Program-made: the position numbers and the translations under genes
Notes under the pieces: generated by a model
Seen by the model: the letters and a program-made list of their open reading frames with translations, nothing else
What the model was told of the DNA's origin: nothing
Database searches by the model: none
Source: Ctenosaura bakeri
Taxonomy: Eukaryota; Chordata; Lepidosauria; Squamata; Iguanidae
Assembly: GCA_948474755.1 (NCBI GenBank)
Contig: CAOLHI010001256.1
Location: forward strand, 620,001-684,000
Reading direction: 5' to 3'
DNA: 64,000 nt
Shown here: piece by piece, positions 1 through 12,293 of the stretch
How the letters are laid out: every line of letters begins with the position of its first letter
Position numbering within the stretch: position 1 is the stretch's first letter

Positions 1-1444
1 TCAATCAGCAGGGGAAGAAGAGGAGATGTCTTGTTTCATCTTTGCCTCTGTTGCCCATACACAAGTCATGATCTTTTAGATGAGCCCAAAGTAAAAATTA
101 AGCAATCACAAATATGTATCCTGGGCTGGGAAAAGAATTCCACTTCTGCTCCTATGTAATGCCTGTCATATTGCTTCAGCAATCTCATGTTTTGCAGAGG
201 ATGAGAATATCTGGCTATACATTCGCTTCCATGAGAAGAACCAATCAATGTGTATATGATTCTTGTGCACATGAAATCAGATGACTAGTGAGTGGTGCAT
301 TCTGTCTGGACATGTTGGCCCCACATTGGTCCAAGGCTCCTGTTCCTCTTGGGGCACCAGAGTGTGGCTTCCTTGGTTGGTTGCCTGACCGTCAAAGGTG
401 GGCTAGCTGCTCCCTTCCCCCCATTCATCCTCCCCTTTGCCTGTATTTTCTGTAGCTTTGTGGAGCTACTGAGTGGGACATCTGCCTGTTCGTGCCCAAG
501 AGGATGACCAGGGATTTCTGTGTTTGCCTGGAATGAATTCCTCCTTCCCTGCGGTTTCTCCATTGCCTATCTAGGACTGGTTGGCACCTGCTTGTCCCTT
601 CCCTTGTGGCTGCTACATCACCTGCTTAGCACTCCCTTGTCCATAGCCAAGGGATTCATCACTATTTACCCCAACGTAGGAATAACACATGTGGTATGGA
701 CATGGTTTCTATGGAGCAGTATATGGATTCTGGAATGCAGACACCTGGATCTGCCAAGCCATCTTCTGCCAGAGCTCCTGTGACTTTGGCAGCTGTGTAA
801 TAGAGTCCTCTGTGCTGGAAATCTTCACCAGTTACCTGTCTGTTACAGAGTTTTTCAAGGTGCAGGAATCTGCCTGATGTGAACAGATTAAAACCCTATC
901 TATACCCTTGATTGCTGTTGGCACAGGTAGAGTAAACCTCCTTCCTGCTCTGCACTCTCTCTGTCAATAATATCCCATCCAAACATCGTCCCATTTCATC
1001 TATTCCACCAGTGAATCTTCACCAGTGGAACAACTCCACTAGGTTCCCATTTGGGTATTTTGCTGATATATTTTAGTGGCAGCAATAGTGGTAGCATTTC
1101 ACCTTAGTGAAATGTGAAACTTAGTGCCTCTCAGCCAGTGGAAACTGAGCATAAGATTGTGCCCTAAAGCAATTGTATGTACCACAATTTCCTATGAGAT
1201 GACAAAAGGCTACATATCTCATTTTCGAAACTACAGTGGAAGAGGGAAGTTTCCACTCTCTTGGGCCTTGCCAGCACTAGATTTTTTACATTTAAATGCT
1301 CTTACAAGCACAAAGCATCTTTTAAGCAAGTGAAACAGATTTACTCAGAAATGACCTATCCATGAACATCACATCACAGAGTGGGACCAATGTCAACATG
1401 CAGGAAGGGAGGAAGTGTTCCTCATTTGGAATAAATTTTACAAT
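1..1444. other. stretch without recognised feature
   Basis: Mixed-composition DNA with only short open frames on both strands. I see no splice-bounded conserved reading frame, no tandem repeat and no repeat family that I recognise. Confidence 0.4.
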
Positions 1445-1891
1445 GGCCCTTTCCACACATGGGGCATGAATTGGGCAGAAACGGGACTCACCGGATTTCT
1501 TCTCCGTTCGATCGAGTCCGTTGGGACGAGGAGCAGTGCGAGCTCGTCGCTCCGCACTGCTCTGGCATCCAAAATGGTGGCTTCTGGTTCGTGGAGGCTC
1601 TCCAGCCTAAAGCCCACCCCTGGCAGATATGCAGGCACGCACTAGTGCGCACGTGCAAATCTGCACTGAAGCGTGGCAATGGAGCGACATGGGGTCACGC
1701 GCTCCGTGCTTTTGAAAAACCTCTTAAAAGAGGCTTTTAAAAAGCACGCTGCGTGACCAGTTCCAGTTGCTCCGGAGCAGACTGAGGTGCAGAACTACAA
1801 AAAGTAGTCTGCCCCAGTCCACTCCCTGGTGCAGAAGACCTCCATCAGAGGTCGCTCTGCACCATTTTAATAGCCTGGTGCAGAAAGGGCC
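1445..1891 (-). mobile_element. GC-rich Harbinger-like MITE (long type, copy a)
   Basis: The element opens with GGCCCTTTCCACACATGGGG and closes with CAGAAAGGGCC, an inverted terminal match of the PIF/Harbinger style. Flanking trinucleotides are AAT and AGT, an imperfect 3-bp target duplication. It is CpG-rich against AT-rich surroundings. The interior has an imperfect hairpin at 1705-1748, and blocks that recur inverted in the copies at 30944-31523 and 43523-43978. No transposase frame is present. Superfamily assignment is inferred from termini and 3-bp flanks. Confidence 0.65.
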
Positions 1892-2384
1892 AGTATCTGT
1901 GAGGAGGAAATTGGCCAACAAATTTTGGTTTAATCCTTCCATACACCGAGACTCTTTTGTTAACTCCAAATCTGACATTGGAGAGAAGGCTTTATTAGAA
2001 GCAAACTGTGTCTAAATGAAGTTTATTCCACTCACTTTTATGATTTGGTCTGATCCTACAAAACGGTAAGGTTAAAAGAAGCTCAGTAAATTAATTTTAG
2101 CTTGACCAATTTTCATTTCCCAGTATTCACAGATCTGATTATTAACTACATAGTCCAAAGTGCGTGAACATTGACCTACACTCAACACAGTTCACCTATT
2201 GCCAAGCATCTAGTACTACAAAGTTGGAAAACCACCAACCACTAAGAAATCCATAAGTGGGATCTGTCAGAAATTGTAAATCTGGCTTGAAAATGCTTAT
2301 AAAAAAAGAGAAGCAAGAGAAGGGTTTTTTTTTAATGAAACCTAGAATATGTTTAAAGCAAAGCCAGATAACCTATGGTCCTCT

Positions 2385-2482
2385 GGAGATTGTCTGACTG
2401 TAACTCCCATCATCCCCTACAATGGCAATGAAATCTAGGGCTGCTGGAAGTTGCAGTCCAGCACTGTCTGGAGGCTGTGGTT
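2385..2482. repeat. fragment of a palindromic MITE ('actcccatcatcc' family)
   Basis: The stretch CTGTAACTCCCATCATCCCC, followed by an inverted partner (GAAGTTGCAGTCCAGCA), resembles a dispersed short palindromic element. Related pieces lie at 9800-9870, 28145-28280, 42040-42165, 47990-48060 and 51380-51510. No terminal repeats or target duplications could be fixed. Confidence 0.45.
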
Positions 2483-2984
2483 CTCCATTCCTGATTTATA
2501 TAATGCTTGGGTTAAATATTTGGCTGCTAGTGATTACCATATCATCAAGACTGGTCTTCCTTCATCCTTCTGTGTGTGTATGCATATGCCTGTTTACAGA
2601 ATTTATTGCTCCTTTTAAAAAAAACTTTCATTATCTAAAACATCCAATACAACTAATTTCTCAACCCTTTCAAATGGGTCATAATACAGATTCAGTGAGG
2701 GACTGATTCATTATACCTTTACAGTTAGAAATGGGACAATTAAAGGAGGAGGGGGAAAACAAATTAGTCAGAAATAACACCTTCTCCACAAATTGAGTTG
2801 TGGTTGAGGAGGAGGCATCGTATTAACGTTATGATTAACATTATTAATAGAGACTAAGCATTGTAGAATCCAGATTCTGACTGTGCACATATTCACTCAT
2901 TGACTATGTAGAAAAGTTTTTCCATGAGAGCGAAGCTCCACATTCTCTTTCTCCCATTACCGATGGAGAGATTTACTGAGTTTT

Positions 2985-3995
2985 TCCAATTATATACAGT
3001 TTTCATTTGTGCTGCCACACAAACACAAGCATCAAGTTCTTATGCTTTGGTTGTTCATAAAAAGATAAAGGAACTGGAGAGGTAGATACAAGTTCATTAG
3101 TAATTTTATTTATTTCATGAGAAATATTACTCCAAAACTCTGAGACATAGGAACAGCCCCACCATATATGCAGGTTAGGTACCCAGATTATCACAATTCT
3201 CAGACACTAAGGTGTTAAATACCAAATAACTGAGGGAATATTTTTATCTGTGCGGAAATAGACTTAAATGGGAGGCAATTCCATAGGGAATTCTAGTTGG
3301 ATTCATCTGTTTCTATGCCCAAATATTTTGCCAACATCTGTCTTGCACTATCTGGTTTTGTATAGAATGCATCTACCATCAATGGATAGATTTGAGAGGT
3401 AAGACCTGCAATGTCATCAGTAACTTTTTGCACAGTTTCTTCAAAGGTCTAAATATATAAATTTGTTTTCTGAATGTGAAACGAATCACCAGATTAATCT
3501 GGAAACCAGAAAAATAGCTATTCTTAATTTGGAACCCATTCTTTTGTTTCATACCCACAAAGAAAAAAAATCCTTCATTCTATAAAATTTAGCTGTTTCC
3601 AAATCCTTAAATATTTTGAATTTATCGGAATCAGAAAAAAAGGAGGAAAGCACAAAAAGGTGTTAATTCCAAGGAGTCAACAAAAGCTTGTATACCATCT
3701 GCTACAAATACAGAATGGATTGTGTAAGAAGGGATTGTTAATTTTGGTAAGAACATTTTGAGGAAAAAATAAATAAAAAAGGTAACCCTTGTATCCAATC
3801 CTGCTGTAGGTCCCCACACTCAATAGATATTGCTCCTTTTATTTCTTTTGTGAATGTGCATTTTCCCCCTGTTCTGAAAAAATATGCATCGACAATGGCA
3901 ATTACACAATTGCTGTAAGAAGAAAATACAGATGGAAATGCATATCCTGGATTCATTTGCTGGCAAGGTGATTCTTGTTGTAATGGCATGCCAAG
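2985..3995 (-). mobile_element. decayed L1 LINE ORF2 fragment (minus strand)
   Basis: Minus-strand translation near 3200-3000 gives a stretch containing HIWWGC followed by an FW motif. This matches the C-terminal HxWWxC...FW block typical of vertebrate L1 ORF2 proteins, downstream of the reverse transcriptase domain. Upstream minus-strand frames to about 3990 are compatible with degraded ORF2 but are broken by stops and frameshifts. This is a dead fragment; its boundaries are approximate. Confidence 0.5.
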
Positions 3996-4447
3996 GGTTG
4001 CTGCCTGGGGCAGGGGATCAAATTAATGACCATGTCAGTATGATTTAGATATCTTCTTTCTATTAAAACTCAGTTATTAATAGAGAAGGAATTGGCATCA
4101 CAGGAATGAATTTCTGTTGCACTTTTATGAATCTATAAACACCAGCTATTACAATGCTGGAAGATGCTCTCATAATAATTATATTAACTAAGGAGAAATG
4201 CTCTTATCCAGCCTTAAGTAGCCAGATGCCTTACAGCAACTTACTAAAGGAAACAAGAGTCCACCTCTGGTTTTTCAAGCATTTCCCAACTGGACCACAA
4301 TTGAACCTGTACTTTCTTTGAACATGGAAGACCATATGGTAGGGATGTATTAGACCAGTCAACAAGGATTTCTGACTGGATTCCATTCCTCTTTATTTTA
4401 ATTTTTTAAAGCAATTGCAGCACAGCAGCGCCACAGGGTTAGACTGA

Positions 4448-4612
4448 GAACCAGCATGGTGTAGTTGTCTGAGCATTGGACTAGCACTCTAGGAGATCAG
4501 GATTCAAATCCCTGCTCCGCCATGGAAACTCACTGGGTGACCTCTCAGTTTTAGAGGAAGACAATGATAAACCACCTCTGAACAAATCTGGGGGAAAAAA
4601 CTAGGATAGGGT
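4448..4612 (+). mobile_element. tRNA-derived SINE (type 1, Bov-B-tail family), 3' truncated
   Basis: It starts AACCAGCATGGTGTAGT and contains GGATTCAAATCC, a good Pol III B-box match. The conserved SINE body follows (CATGGAAACTCACTGGGTGACC, CCTCTGAACAAATC). The usual 3' tail (CATAAGTCAGAAGTAAC-like) is missing or degraded. The family is recognised by comparison with the fuller copies at 18071-18302 and 19868-20104. Confidence 0.75.
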
Positions 4613-4743
4613 TGCCATAGTAATTGGTCCACAGACCCACTAAAGTTGCCCATTTGTGCTTTAAGGCCTACAAATTAATGGGAGAAAATAGTCATTAACT
4701 GGGAGGGGAAAGAATTTGTTGACTTTGCATTTTGAAAATATAG

Positions 4744-4890
4744 CTAGTATGGAGTAGAAATGTGAATGCTGGGCTAGGAGTCTGGGAGTCAGGATTCAAA
4801 TCCTCATTCAAACATGGAAACTCAATGGGTGATCTTCAGCACTTTCTTAGCCTTAGTGGAAAGCAATGAAAAATCTTCCCTGATTTGGTG
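4744..4890 (+). mobile_element. degenerate tRNA-derived SINE (type 1)
   Basis: Same family as the copy about 300 bp upstream. It has a B-box-like GGATTCAAATCC, then ACATGGAAACTCAATGGGTG and a degraded body. The head and tail are poorly preserved. Confidence 0.6.
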
Positions 4891-5560
4891 TATTCAACAT
4901 CTGTGATCCAGTTAGGTGATATGCAGGAACAATAACTGAAATAACAGGTGAACAATAACCATGCAAGTTAGAACTGCCACTACTCTTTTTCTCCAAAATC
5001 AGTCAACATCAGGTGACACTGAGACATTACAAACATTTATAGGACTCTTTGGCAAAAAAGGACAGTCATACACTCTCTGTTTCCAGAAAAATCCCAGCTG
5101 AAATCCAAAGTAACACATAGGAACCAGATAGTCAGGTACTGAATTTAGTACTCTGGCTCTTCCTAATAATGACTACACATACACAAACCAATTAAAAGGA
5201 AGTATATTTACTTGCAAGTTTGCAGAAGCAGAAAAGCCTCTATAAATAAACAGAATAATCAAGAGAACCATTAAGAAATATTAGTAAATATAAAAAGCTT
5301 AATAACCTTGCTATAATACATACCAAAAACATAAAACTTGGGCCTCATAACAGCATGATGAAACCAAAGTATCAGCAAAATTAAACTAGAGTTACCAGGA
5401 TAGTGAGGACAGATGCAAGGACAAGGCAACAAAAATGCTACTATCAGTTTTATTGAAAAACCTAGCCTCAGCTCATGTGGGCCCCATTAACCAAACAAGA
5501 ACTGTGACTTATTAGAGGAAAGGCAGTAGACATATGAAACAAACATACAAACTAATATGT
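4891..5560. other. stretch without recognised feature
   Basis: AT-rich sequence with no sustained open frame and no repeat family I can name. Confidence 0.4.
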
Positions 5561-5564
5561 ACCA

Positions 5565-5630
5565 ACTATAAAATGTTGTGTTGTTTCCAACTTATGGCGC
5601 ATCTAAGATGAACCTATCATAGTCATGTTG
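5565..5630 (-). mobile_element. SINE 3'-tail remnant
   Basis: Contains TTGTGTTGTTTCCAACTTATGG and the following block, the reverse complement of the Bov-B-like tail (CCATAAGT...) of the type 1 SINE. The body is absent. Confidence 0.45.
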
Positions 5631-5644
5631 CCCATGCAGCAAAA

Positions 5645-5762
5645 TATAACAAAATGCAAAATCCATAAAGGAGTCACATTATTATTAGCCAGCCAAAATG
5701 CACAAAATACATGATGTATGCTTTCAAAGCTCTACTGGGTTCTTCATCAGGCAAAGATATTA
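5645..5762. repeat. unassigned interspersed repeat fragment
   Basis: Contains CTTTCAAAGCTCTACTGGGT followed by TCTTCATCAGGCAAAG. A weakly similar string (TTTTCATGGACTGGACACTG, then CTTCATCAGAGGCA) lies at about 21773-21808, so this is probably a dispersed repeat. I cannot name the family. Confidence 0.35.
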
Positions 5763-6606
5763 AAAATCATACCGGAGAAGAACAGTGATGATGTTAGAGT
5801 CATAGACCTAGGTTTTGTCTCAAAAGTTTTTTCCAGATGTAACAGTGCATGGACTTCTTGAGAAATTCAGTGTTCTCTGCTTAAGAAAGGGACAATTAGC
5901 TTTCCACAGGACAAGGACAGCCTGGATCTCAAGGGAAATTACTTTTCTAGTGCTAATGGAGTTGAACATTTATTACCTGGGTCTAGGTATAAAATGGCAT
6001 AAGACCAAATAAGTATTTGGGGAACCACTTGAATGGGAAAAGGGAAGTTAAAAATTATGCTTTGAGTATGGATCATGGCCTCTGCACATACGATATAATG
6101 ACATGATAATGTACTTTTCCTGTTTGAAGAGCACTTAGGAAAATTGCTGCAGAACACTTAAAGAGAGGTTTAACATTTCACAGGTGGTTACACTTGCACA
6201 GTGACATTTCAGATGTCTTTTTTTAACCCTAGGAAGCTGTCACTAGAACTGACTTCTGCCATTCCACCCCCTGGCATTTGCTCCGATAATGCACCCTGGT
6301 GGCACTTACTTAGCCTAGAGATTTTGCCTGGTTAAACTGAAGGAATGGCAATCTGAATTAAGCATTTAATGTTCCTACCAACTATAGCACAAAAGTGATG
6401 AATGAAGAACAAAGCCTCAGAAAGGTGGAAGGGGGAGAGAATAACTGTGTGAGTCAGAAAACTAGATATGATTTTTTCCCCTTTCTCTTCCATCATTCTA
6501 GAACTTGCAAGCCAGCCAATGAAACTGATTGGCACTACATTATGAGATTTAATCCAGAAGTACTTCTTCACACCCACACACACCAGATGAGCTATAATGC
6601 CACAAG
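5763..6606. other. stretch without recognised feature
   Basis: AT-rich, only short frames, no repeat recognised. Confidence 0.4.
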
Positions 6607-6774
6607 AGAGCCAACATGGCATAGTGGTTTGAGTAGACTAGACTAAACTAAACTAGTCTGGACTGGAACACCTGGGAGGCCAGGATTCAAATCCTCGCTT
6701 GGTTGTGGAAACTCCCTTGGTGACCTTGGGCAAGTCACATTCTTTCAGCCTAGAAGAAAGCAAAGGCAAACCCC
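6607..6774 (+). mobile_element. tRNA-derived SINE (type 1), 5' part, interrupted by an LTR
   Basis: Starts GAGCCAACATGGCATAGTGG with a small CTAGACTAAACT-type expansion. It then has B-box GGATTCAAATCC and the body GTGACCTTGGGCAAGTCACA. The SINE stops at CCCC (6771-6774) where the LTR begins. It resumes at 7787 with the next body block (CCTCTGAACAAATCTTGCTG). Both halves are clearly one element. Confidence 0.85.
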
Positions 6775-7786
6775 TGTAAGCCCCTGCTTTGAGGGTTCCC
6801 AATATCAGTTTGGCTTGGATGGGCACCATACCTAATTGGCACCATATTGGATTGGCAACTGTATTATTGGTTCTGATATGAAAATCAAGCCTGAGAGGTG
6901 ACCAAGAGGTCAAACAGAGCAAGGAAAGAAACTTGATTGGAAACAAGAAAGGCAGATCAACCTAAACACCTTTCAAGTAAGACTACTATTTGTTAGGCAA
7001 ATACATGCTGTTCCTGTGGATAATAGGCTTGAGTAGAAGCTGGAATTTTGCAAGGAATACAATTGTGAGAAGCCCACCAGGACACTGATTGACAGATAGC
7101 CATCCTCTGTGTACCTGGGCTCCTTCCTCTTTCCTTATCGCACCCACAATAGATAGCTATTACAACACACATTATGTCTTTGTCACCCAAACACTGTGAA
7201 CATAGTGGGTTGATAGTCCATTGTCTGTGCTGTAACTCCCATTGTTCCACTCCTGGAACTGCACATATCTTCCACTGCCACAGGCTATTTTTGGGTAGAA
7301 ATACCCCTGATTCCAGGATGCCCAGTGCAGTCTCTCGAAGGTCTATCCATCACTCTGTCCATCTGGCTCCTGAATGAGAACTGACCTTAGGTCCTACATA
7401 AGCCAATCCACATTTCAGTTCTTCATTACTCTTCTGAACTGATAATTATAAACTTTCCTAAAAAAACCCTCAGCCTCTCTATCCATAATTTTTTCCCTCC
7501 CTTTCTCCTTCAGTTAGCTCTTGTGTGAATGTTTGACTGTTTGTATTTTGTGTGCAAGGATGAGTGAATTCCACCCCCACCCCCATAAAAACATATTTTC
7601 AGCTTACTTTTGAATCTCTGGCTGGTTCTTTTCCTGCATGAACCTATAAACATTGGTAGAAAAGGTCTCATTAAGTTACCCCCCCTCTCACAAGCCTTCT
7701 CTTTGAGCTAATTCATTCCCCATTTTTGCAAAGAGGTATTTAGCATGGTGGGGTGGCCCTTGTGGCACCTACATTTTGGGGCAACA
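6775..7786 (+). mobile_element. solo LTR (divergent member), inserted in a SINE
   Basis: Bounded by TGTAAG and GGCAACA (TG...CA ends) and flanked on both sides by CCCC (6771-6774, 7787-7790), a 4-bp target duplication. Near the end lies AACCTATAAACATTGG..AGAAAAGG, a diverged form of the U5 block found in the LTRs at 12294, 14158, 28652 and 52047. No internal retroviral region exists, so it is a solo LTR, about 1,012 bp. ERV class I versus Gypsy is not decided; the 4-bp duplication fits either. Confidence 0.7.
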
Positions 7787-7915
7787 CCCCCTCTGAACAA
7801 ATCTTGCTGAGAAAATCCCTTGATATGTTCACCTGAGGCTTTATCTCAGAAGACCAAAACAGCTTGAAGTTACACAGCAGCAGCAGCAGCGGCAACAACA
7901 AGAACAACGCCACAG
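7787..7915 (+). mobile_element. SINE 3' part (continuation after LTR)
   Basis: Continues the SINE body begun at 6607 (CCTCTGAACAAATCTTGCTG, then GAGAAAATCCC and CTTGAAGTTACACAGCAG). It ends in a short CAG/CAA-rich tail at about 7875-7912. The tail microsatellite is the usual 3' terminus of this SINE family. Confidence 0.75.
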
Positions 7916-8760
7916 GATATACTGCTGCCACTGCCACTGATTTAAATGGCTTTCAAAAGGAGTGAGCAAAATTCATAAAGGATGAGAGATCTACAGATTC
8001 ACAGGGACCTTAATACTTCTAGCACTTGCAACCACTTTTCATCTGGTATTGTCTTAGAAGAGAGCTTTATCTATCCAAAGACCTAGATTTTGGAACACTG
8101 CTCCAAACAATGGCAGGCAGCATCTGTTAAAGCATTATGCATCCAGCTACAGGAACAAAGCTGAACATTTCATCACCATACATTTCACTAGCCACCAAAT
8201 AGCCATGTTTGCAGGGAGGGCTTATATCAGCTAAAATGTGGGGTTGGGGTGGTGAAGGAAAAGACATGACCAAACTTAATGGTACATCTTCCTGATCCAG
8301 GACTTATTAATGACTGAAGCTATGGGATCCCTGACCCCTTATTCAACTTGGCAACCCTACTTTGGACTCTTGTCATAATTTTTCTCAAGCCAGGAAAAAA
8401 AAGGTACAATGAAATTTCTACCACTTCTATCACAATTTACTATTTCGCTATCAGTATCACTTCCCAGCGATGATTTCTTGTGCAAGTAGCACATAATGGA
8501 AAAGCTGAATCAAAAATCTGAAGTGCAGCATCAAAACTAAAAATCCAAGACCTGACTTGTTGGCTTAAGACTTACAGTTGTCAGCAGCAAGTTCTAAAAT
8601 CTGGGAATGGCTCCAGCATACTTAGCACATTGACCCAAGTACCTTGGTCAGGGGATTTACTTCTTCCATGTGTTTTCATAATAAAGAAACATACTACATT
8701 ACTTATGTGTAGCTAACCAGAGAGCCCCATTCTCTTAGCTTTAATGAACAAAGGAATAGT
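7916..8760. other. stretch without recognised feature
   Basis: No repeat or coding signal recognised between the SINE tail and the next LTR. Confidence 0.4.
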
Positions 8761-9280
8761 TGTTGTGGCGAGGAAAAGATGAAGACCTTCAGGTTGTTCC
8801 AAAACAGAAAGCTTAATTTTCCAAACCATTTATTTACTGCGCAGGGCAAGCAGCGGATATATAATGTCCAAAACTGCCAGCCCCGATTGATTAAAACACT
8901 TAGTTCTTATACCTTTGGTCAACAGCGTCAGCAATCAATCACATTTCTAGTCTACGTCAGCCATTACATTTGGAGCTTAATACCACCCCCAAAACAAGGG
9001 AACAAAGGCCTCAGTCACCAAATGACTGACAAAAGATGAGGCAAAAGAGTATGCTTGACTCCCTTTTACTTCCCAGGCACCTAAGCATAGTGTTACAAGG
9101 CCAATCATACTTTCAAACCGAGATAAGGCAGGGACATCTGCTGTCCAATTCACTTATTTTTCTACTCATGCAGTACTTCTCTGAATTTAACTCTTTCATA
9201 GTAACCATGAAAGGATATGATTTAGCTAAAGCAGGTTCCGGTCTGCCCCCAGGTGGGAGAAGGACTTTCTTCCTCCACAG
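8761..9280 (-). mobile_element. retrovirus-like LTR, solo, minus strand
   Basis: Read on the minus strand this is a plausible gammaretrovirus-type LTR. A TATA-like GGTATAAGAACT lies near 8910, followed by a polyadenylation signal (AATAAA, rc near 8829). A U5-like end CCTCGCCACAACA terminates at 8761. The upstream (U3) boundary near 9275 is a guess, since no target duplication was found. No gag, pol or env lies beside it, so it is a solo or fragmentary endogenous copy, distinct from the TGTTAC-type LTRs elsewhere in the window. Confidence 0.5.
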
Positions 9281-11322
9281 TAATCCTGCTTTAATGACTG
9301 GCAGATTTTTAGCGTGATCCTATCTATGCATAATTCTTATTGAGAGTAGATAAAATGACACCCAAGCAGCACATGGGCCGTTTCATACATATCCACACCT
9401 TTCATTCCCTACTCTTAATTGCTACATACATCTGGGGGCTGGGCAGTGAAAAGTGTGAAGTAATCACACTTGGAAACACTGTTCTCCAAGTGAATGTGAG
9501 GGCAGATGAATGATGACTCAGTCACCCATATGCCACTCCTTTATTCAGCAGCCAAGAGGTAAACAGCAGGCCTGTATGAACCAGCCCTAGGAATCATAGA
9601 GCCTTAGGTCTCCCATTTCTGGCTGAAAGTTGGCCAGACATTGGTGACCAGCTGAGAGGAGATCAGAATGTGTCAACTGAAAAACAAAAAACAGAACTGT
9701 TACAGTTACTGTAGCATTGTGTTATCCACGTACATCCTCAGGATGGCACAGAGATGTTACTTTTGCTGCCCTCAGGTGATAAGCACTCCTACCCCTCCCA
9801 AGCCATTATGTCAATAGTCATGTTGGTTGGGAAATTCTGGGAGTTATATCCAAAAAGATAACATTTCTGAGCATTGGTAATTGATTTTTCTCATTTGATC
9901 TCTACAATGATACACTTTCTTGAGAACACTTTGCCATCTTTACCCATTCATTGAAATGAATTGAAAGATGAAGATTGCAAGTTCAGCTTGACCAAGACTG
10001 AGAAGATCTGAATGATCAGAAATGACCTCAATTTATGCTTCTTATGTTGCTTACTGTTATTGCTCATAGTTTGTGAAAGTAATAAAAAAATGGAGGAGAA
10101 AAAAAAAGAAATGACCTCAAATAAAAGAGGAAGGTTGGTATTTGAATCAACAAAGAAGCCCTATCTCACTGAGAAAATACCTGTTTTGCATATATGTGGT
10201 CCTAAGTCCCTAACTTTATCAGTTAAAAAGATCAGACAGCAGATGCTGGAAAAAACCCAGAGCATATCTAATTGAATGGCAATAAGGAACACCCTTCTCT
10301 GCCTGATACCCCAGCAATGTATTCCTTGTCAGAATATATAACTATGGCAGAGATGAACTGATGTTCTGATCTGGTATGTAGATGGCAGAAAGGTTTGTTA
10401 CAAGGGTTTGTTTCCAAAAGTAATTTGAAAAAATGCACATAGAACCATGGGCACATTTCAAATAAATGCAAAACAATGGTAAAACACACTTTCATTAATG
10501 GGAAAATGGCATTCAAAGAACACATGCCATTTAAAACATATATACAGACATGAGCACATTTGGGGGGAAAGATGCAAAAGAAAGGATGGACTTCATCCTG
10601 TTTAAAAAAAAAGCTGCAATGAAAACAAAAACAGACAGAGACAAACAGATGCAGCCATATTAAAGAGAGGATGTCTATGGATGCAGATTTATAGATGTGC
10701 TCAGCCCTATCTGTGTTGGCTACAGACTGGCACAAAGACTGCTGGCTCATCCTAGAAAGAATTTTCTTGATTTATCCACACAGTGCAGTCATCTTCAGTG
10801 TTGCATTACGGCTCAAGATAGCTGTGCTTTTGAATATATTTGGTCATAAAGATTAATAGAACCATTACTGGAAAAGAGGAAATCTACTACCCCCTCATCT
10901 CTGCTTTTGACAAGACGATATTCTACATCTTTTGCTTGTTCTTTAGTTTTTCATTAACACAGCTATTTAATTTTTATTTGCTTCTTGGAATTTGTGTCTC
11001 TGGTAGTTATACACATTTCTCTCGTTACAAATATTTAAAGATGGATTGCATTATCTTAAATGGAACATGTACTGCCTGAAAACTAGTTTTAAGAAGGATG
11101 AATATAATAACATTTTGAAGCCATCCATAATTGACCAGTGGTGGGATGATACTGGAAGTTACCTTGCATGCTTAAAAGGAAATCTTGGAAAATTTATTCT
11201 TGTACTATGACTCCTAGCATTTCCCAAACAGCATGGTTAGTAAATTCCATGATATGTAATTCAAAAAAGGAATCTTTTCAAGCTCTATTCTGGGATGGAA
11301 AGCTCTGAATCTTGCAGACTAC
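9281..11322. other. stretch without recognised feature
   Basis: Holds a short piece of the 'actcccatcatcc' palindromic MITE at about 9800-9870 (GAAATTCTGGGAGTTATATCC). Otherwise there is no recognised family. The longest minus-strand frame here (10268-10750, 160 codons) has phenylalanine/cysteine-rich, low-information content and no motif; I treat it as chance. Confidence 0.4.
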
Positions 11323-11525
11323 AGCCATTACCACACAATACTGTTGTAGTGCTATTATTCCACTTTCAACATCCTATGGAATCCTGGGGTTTGTGGTTTT
11401 GGGGGGGGCATTTCAAATTCTCAGCCAGAGAGCTCTTTGGCCTCAGTAAACTACAAACCCCCAGAATTCCACAGGATGTTGAAAGTGGAATAATAGCAAT
11501 ATAAGAGCGTAGTGCAGAAATGGCC
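11323..11525. mobile_element. palindromic Harbinger-like MITE (short type, copy 1)
   Basis: Two inverted arms of about 90 bp meet around a G-run. The left arm has CCACTTTCAACATCCTATGG and the right arm CAGGATGTTGAAAGTGGAAT. Termini AGCCATTACCACAC / GTGCAGAAATGGCC match the other copies. Flanking trinucleotides TAC and TAA are an imperfect TNA duplication. It is non-coding. Confidence 0.8.
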
Positions 11526-12157
11526 TAAATTAGCCTTAAGCATCCTCAGAACTAGCATTCAAGCAGACAAATTTATCTATGAGAACATTTACCTTAACAG
11601 TGTATACCTTCTAAACAGAGTGTGGAAAAGCGAAGTACAAATCCCACAACCCTAGCCAGAATGACTCCCAGCCATGCTAGTTGCAGGATTCTGAGAACTG
11701 AAGTAAAAATTTTAACTTTTCCAACTCCAATCTTATATATCAGTGGAGGATTCCTTACAAGCTGGGTGTGGAGATTAAAGTGCTCTCTAGTGCCCTTCCT
11801 TCAGAGTGTCTATTACATCATACCTGGAAGTAGCTCTGCATCTGGGGGTCACTATTTAAATCTTTCACAATGTTCTTGATCTAGTATGACAGCATATTGC
11901 GCTAAATCAAAATGGCAACTATTAGACAAAGGACAGACATAGGCAGTAGACTCTGATGGGTCCCAGTAGCTGGCATGTGCTGATCCAAAGCTGTGACATC
12001 AATTCCCATGGTTTAATAATACTCATAGAATCTAATATGACACGATACATCAATTATTATTGGACAATATTCTATTATGCTGCCACATTGACTGATCGTG
12101 CAGTTCTTAATCCTAATTTAAGAACCAGAAGATGATGAGCTATAGGTTCCTCTATGG

Positions 12158-12293
12158 AGGAGCCCTGGTGGTGCAGTAGTTAAATGCTGATACTGCAGCC
12201 GCAAGGTTGTGAGTTTGATCCTGCTGGGCTCCAGGTTGACTCAGCCTTCCATCCTTCCACAGGTCAGTAAAATGAGTACCCACTTGTTGAGGG
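12158..12293 (+). mobile_element. tRNA-derived SINE (type 2), 5' part, interrupted by an LTR
   Basis: Reads CTGGTGGTGCAGTAGTTAAA with B-box-like GTGAGTTTGATCC and the body AAAATGAGTACCCACTTGTT. It differs from the type 1 SINE in body and tail. It breaks at AGGG (12290-12293) and resumes at 13281. Confidence 0.8.

Noticed and set aside
1415..2015. Multiple overlapping frames of 60-90 codons
   Set aside because: They lie in or across the GC-rich MITE at 1445-1891, with no protein motif.
10268..10750. 160-codon minus-strand open frame
   Set aside because: Composition is F/C/H-rich and hydrophobic in an A/T-run context. There is no domain or motif, no promoter or splice context, and many similar frames occur by chance in 64 kb.
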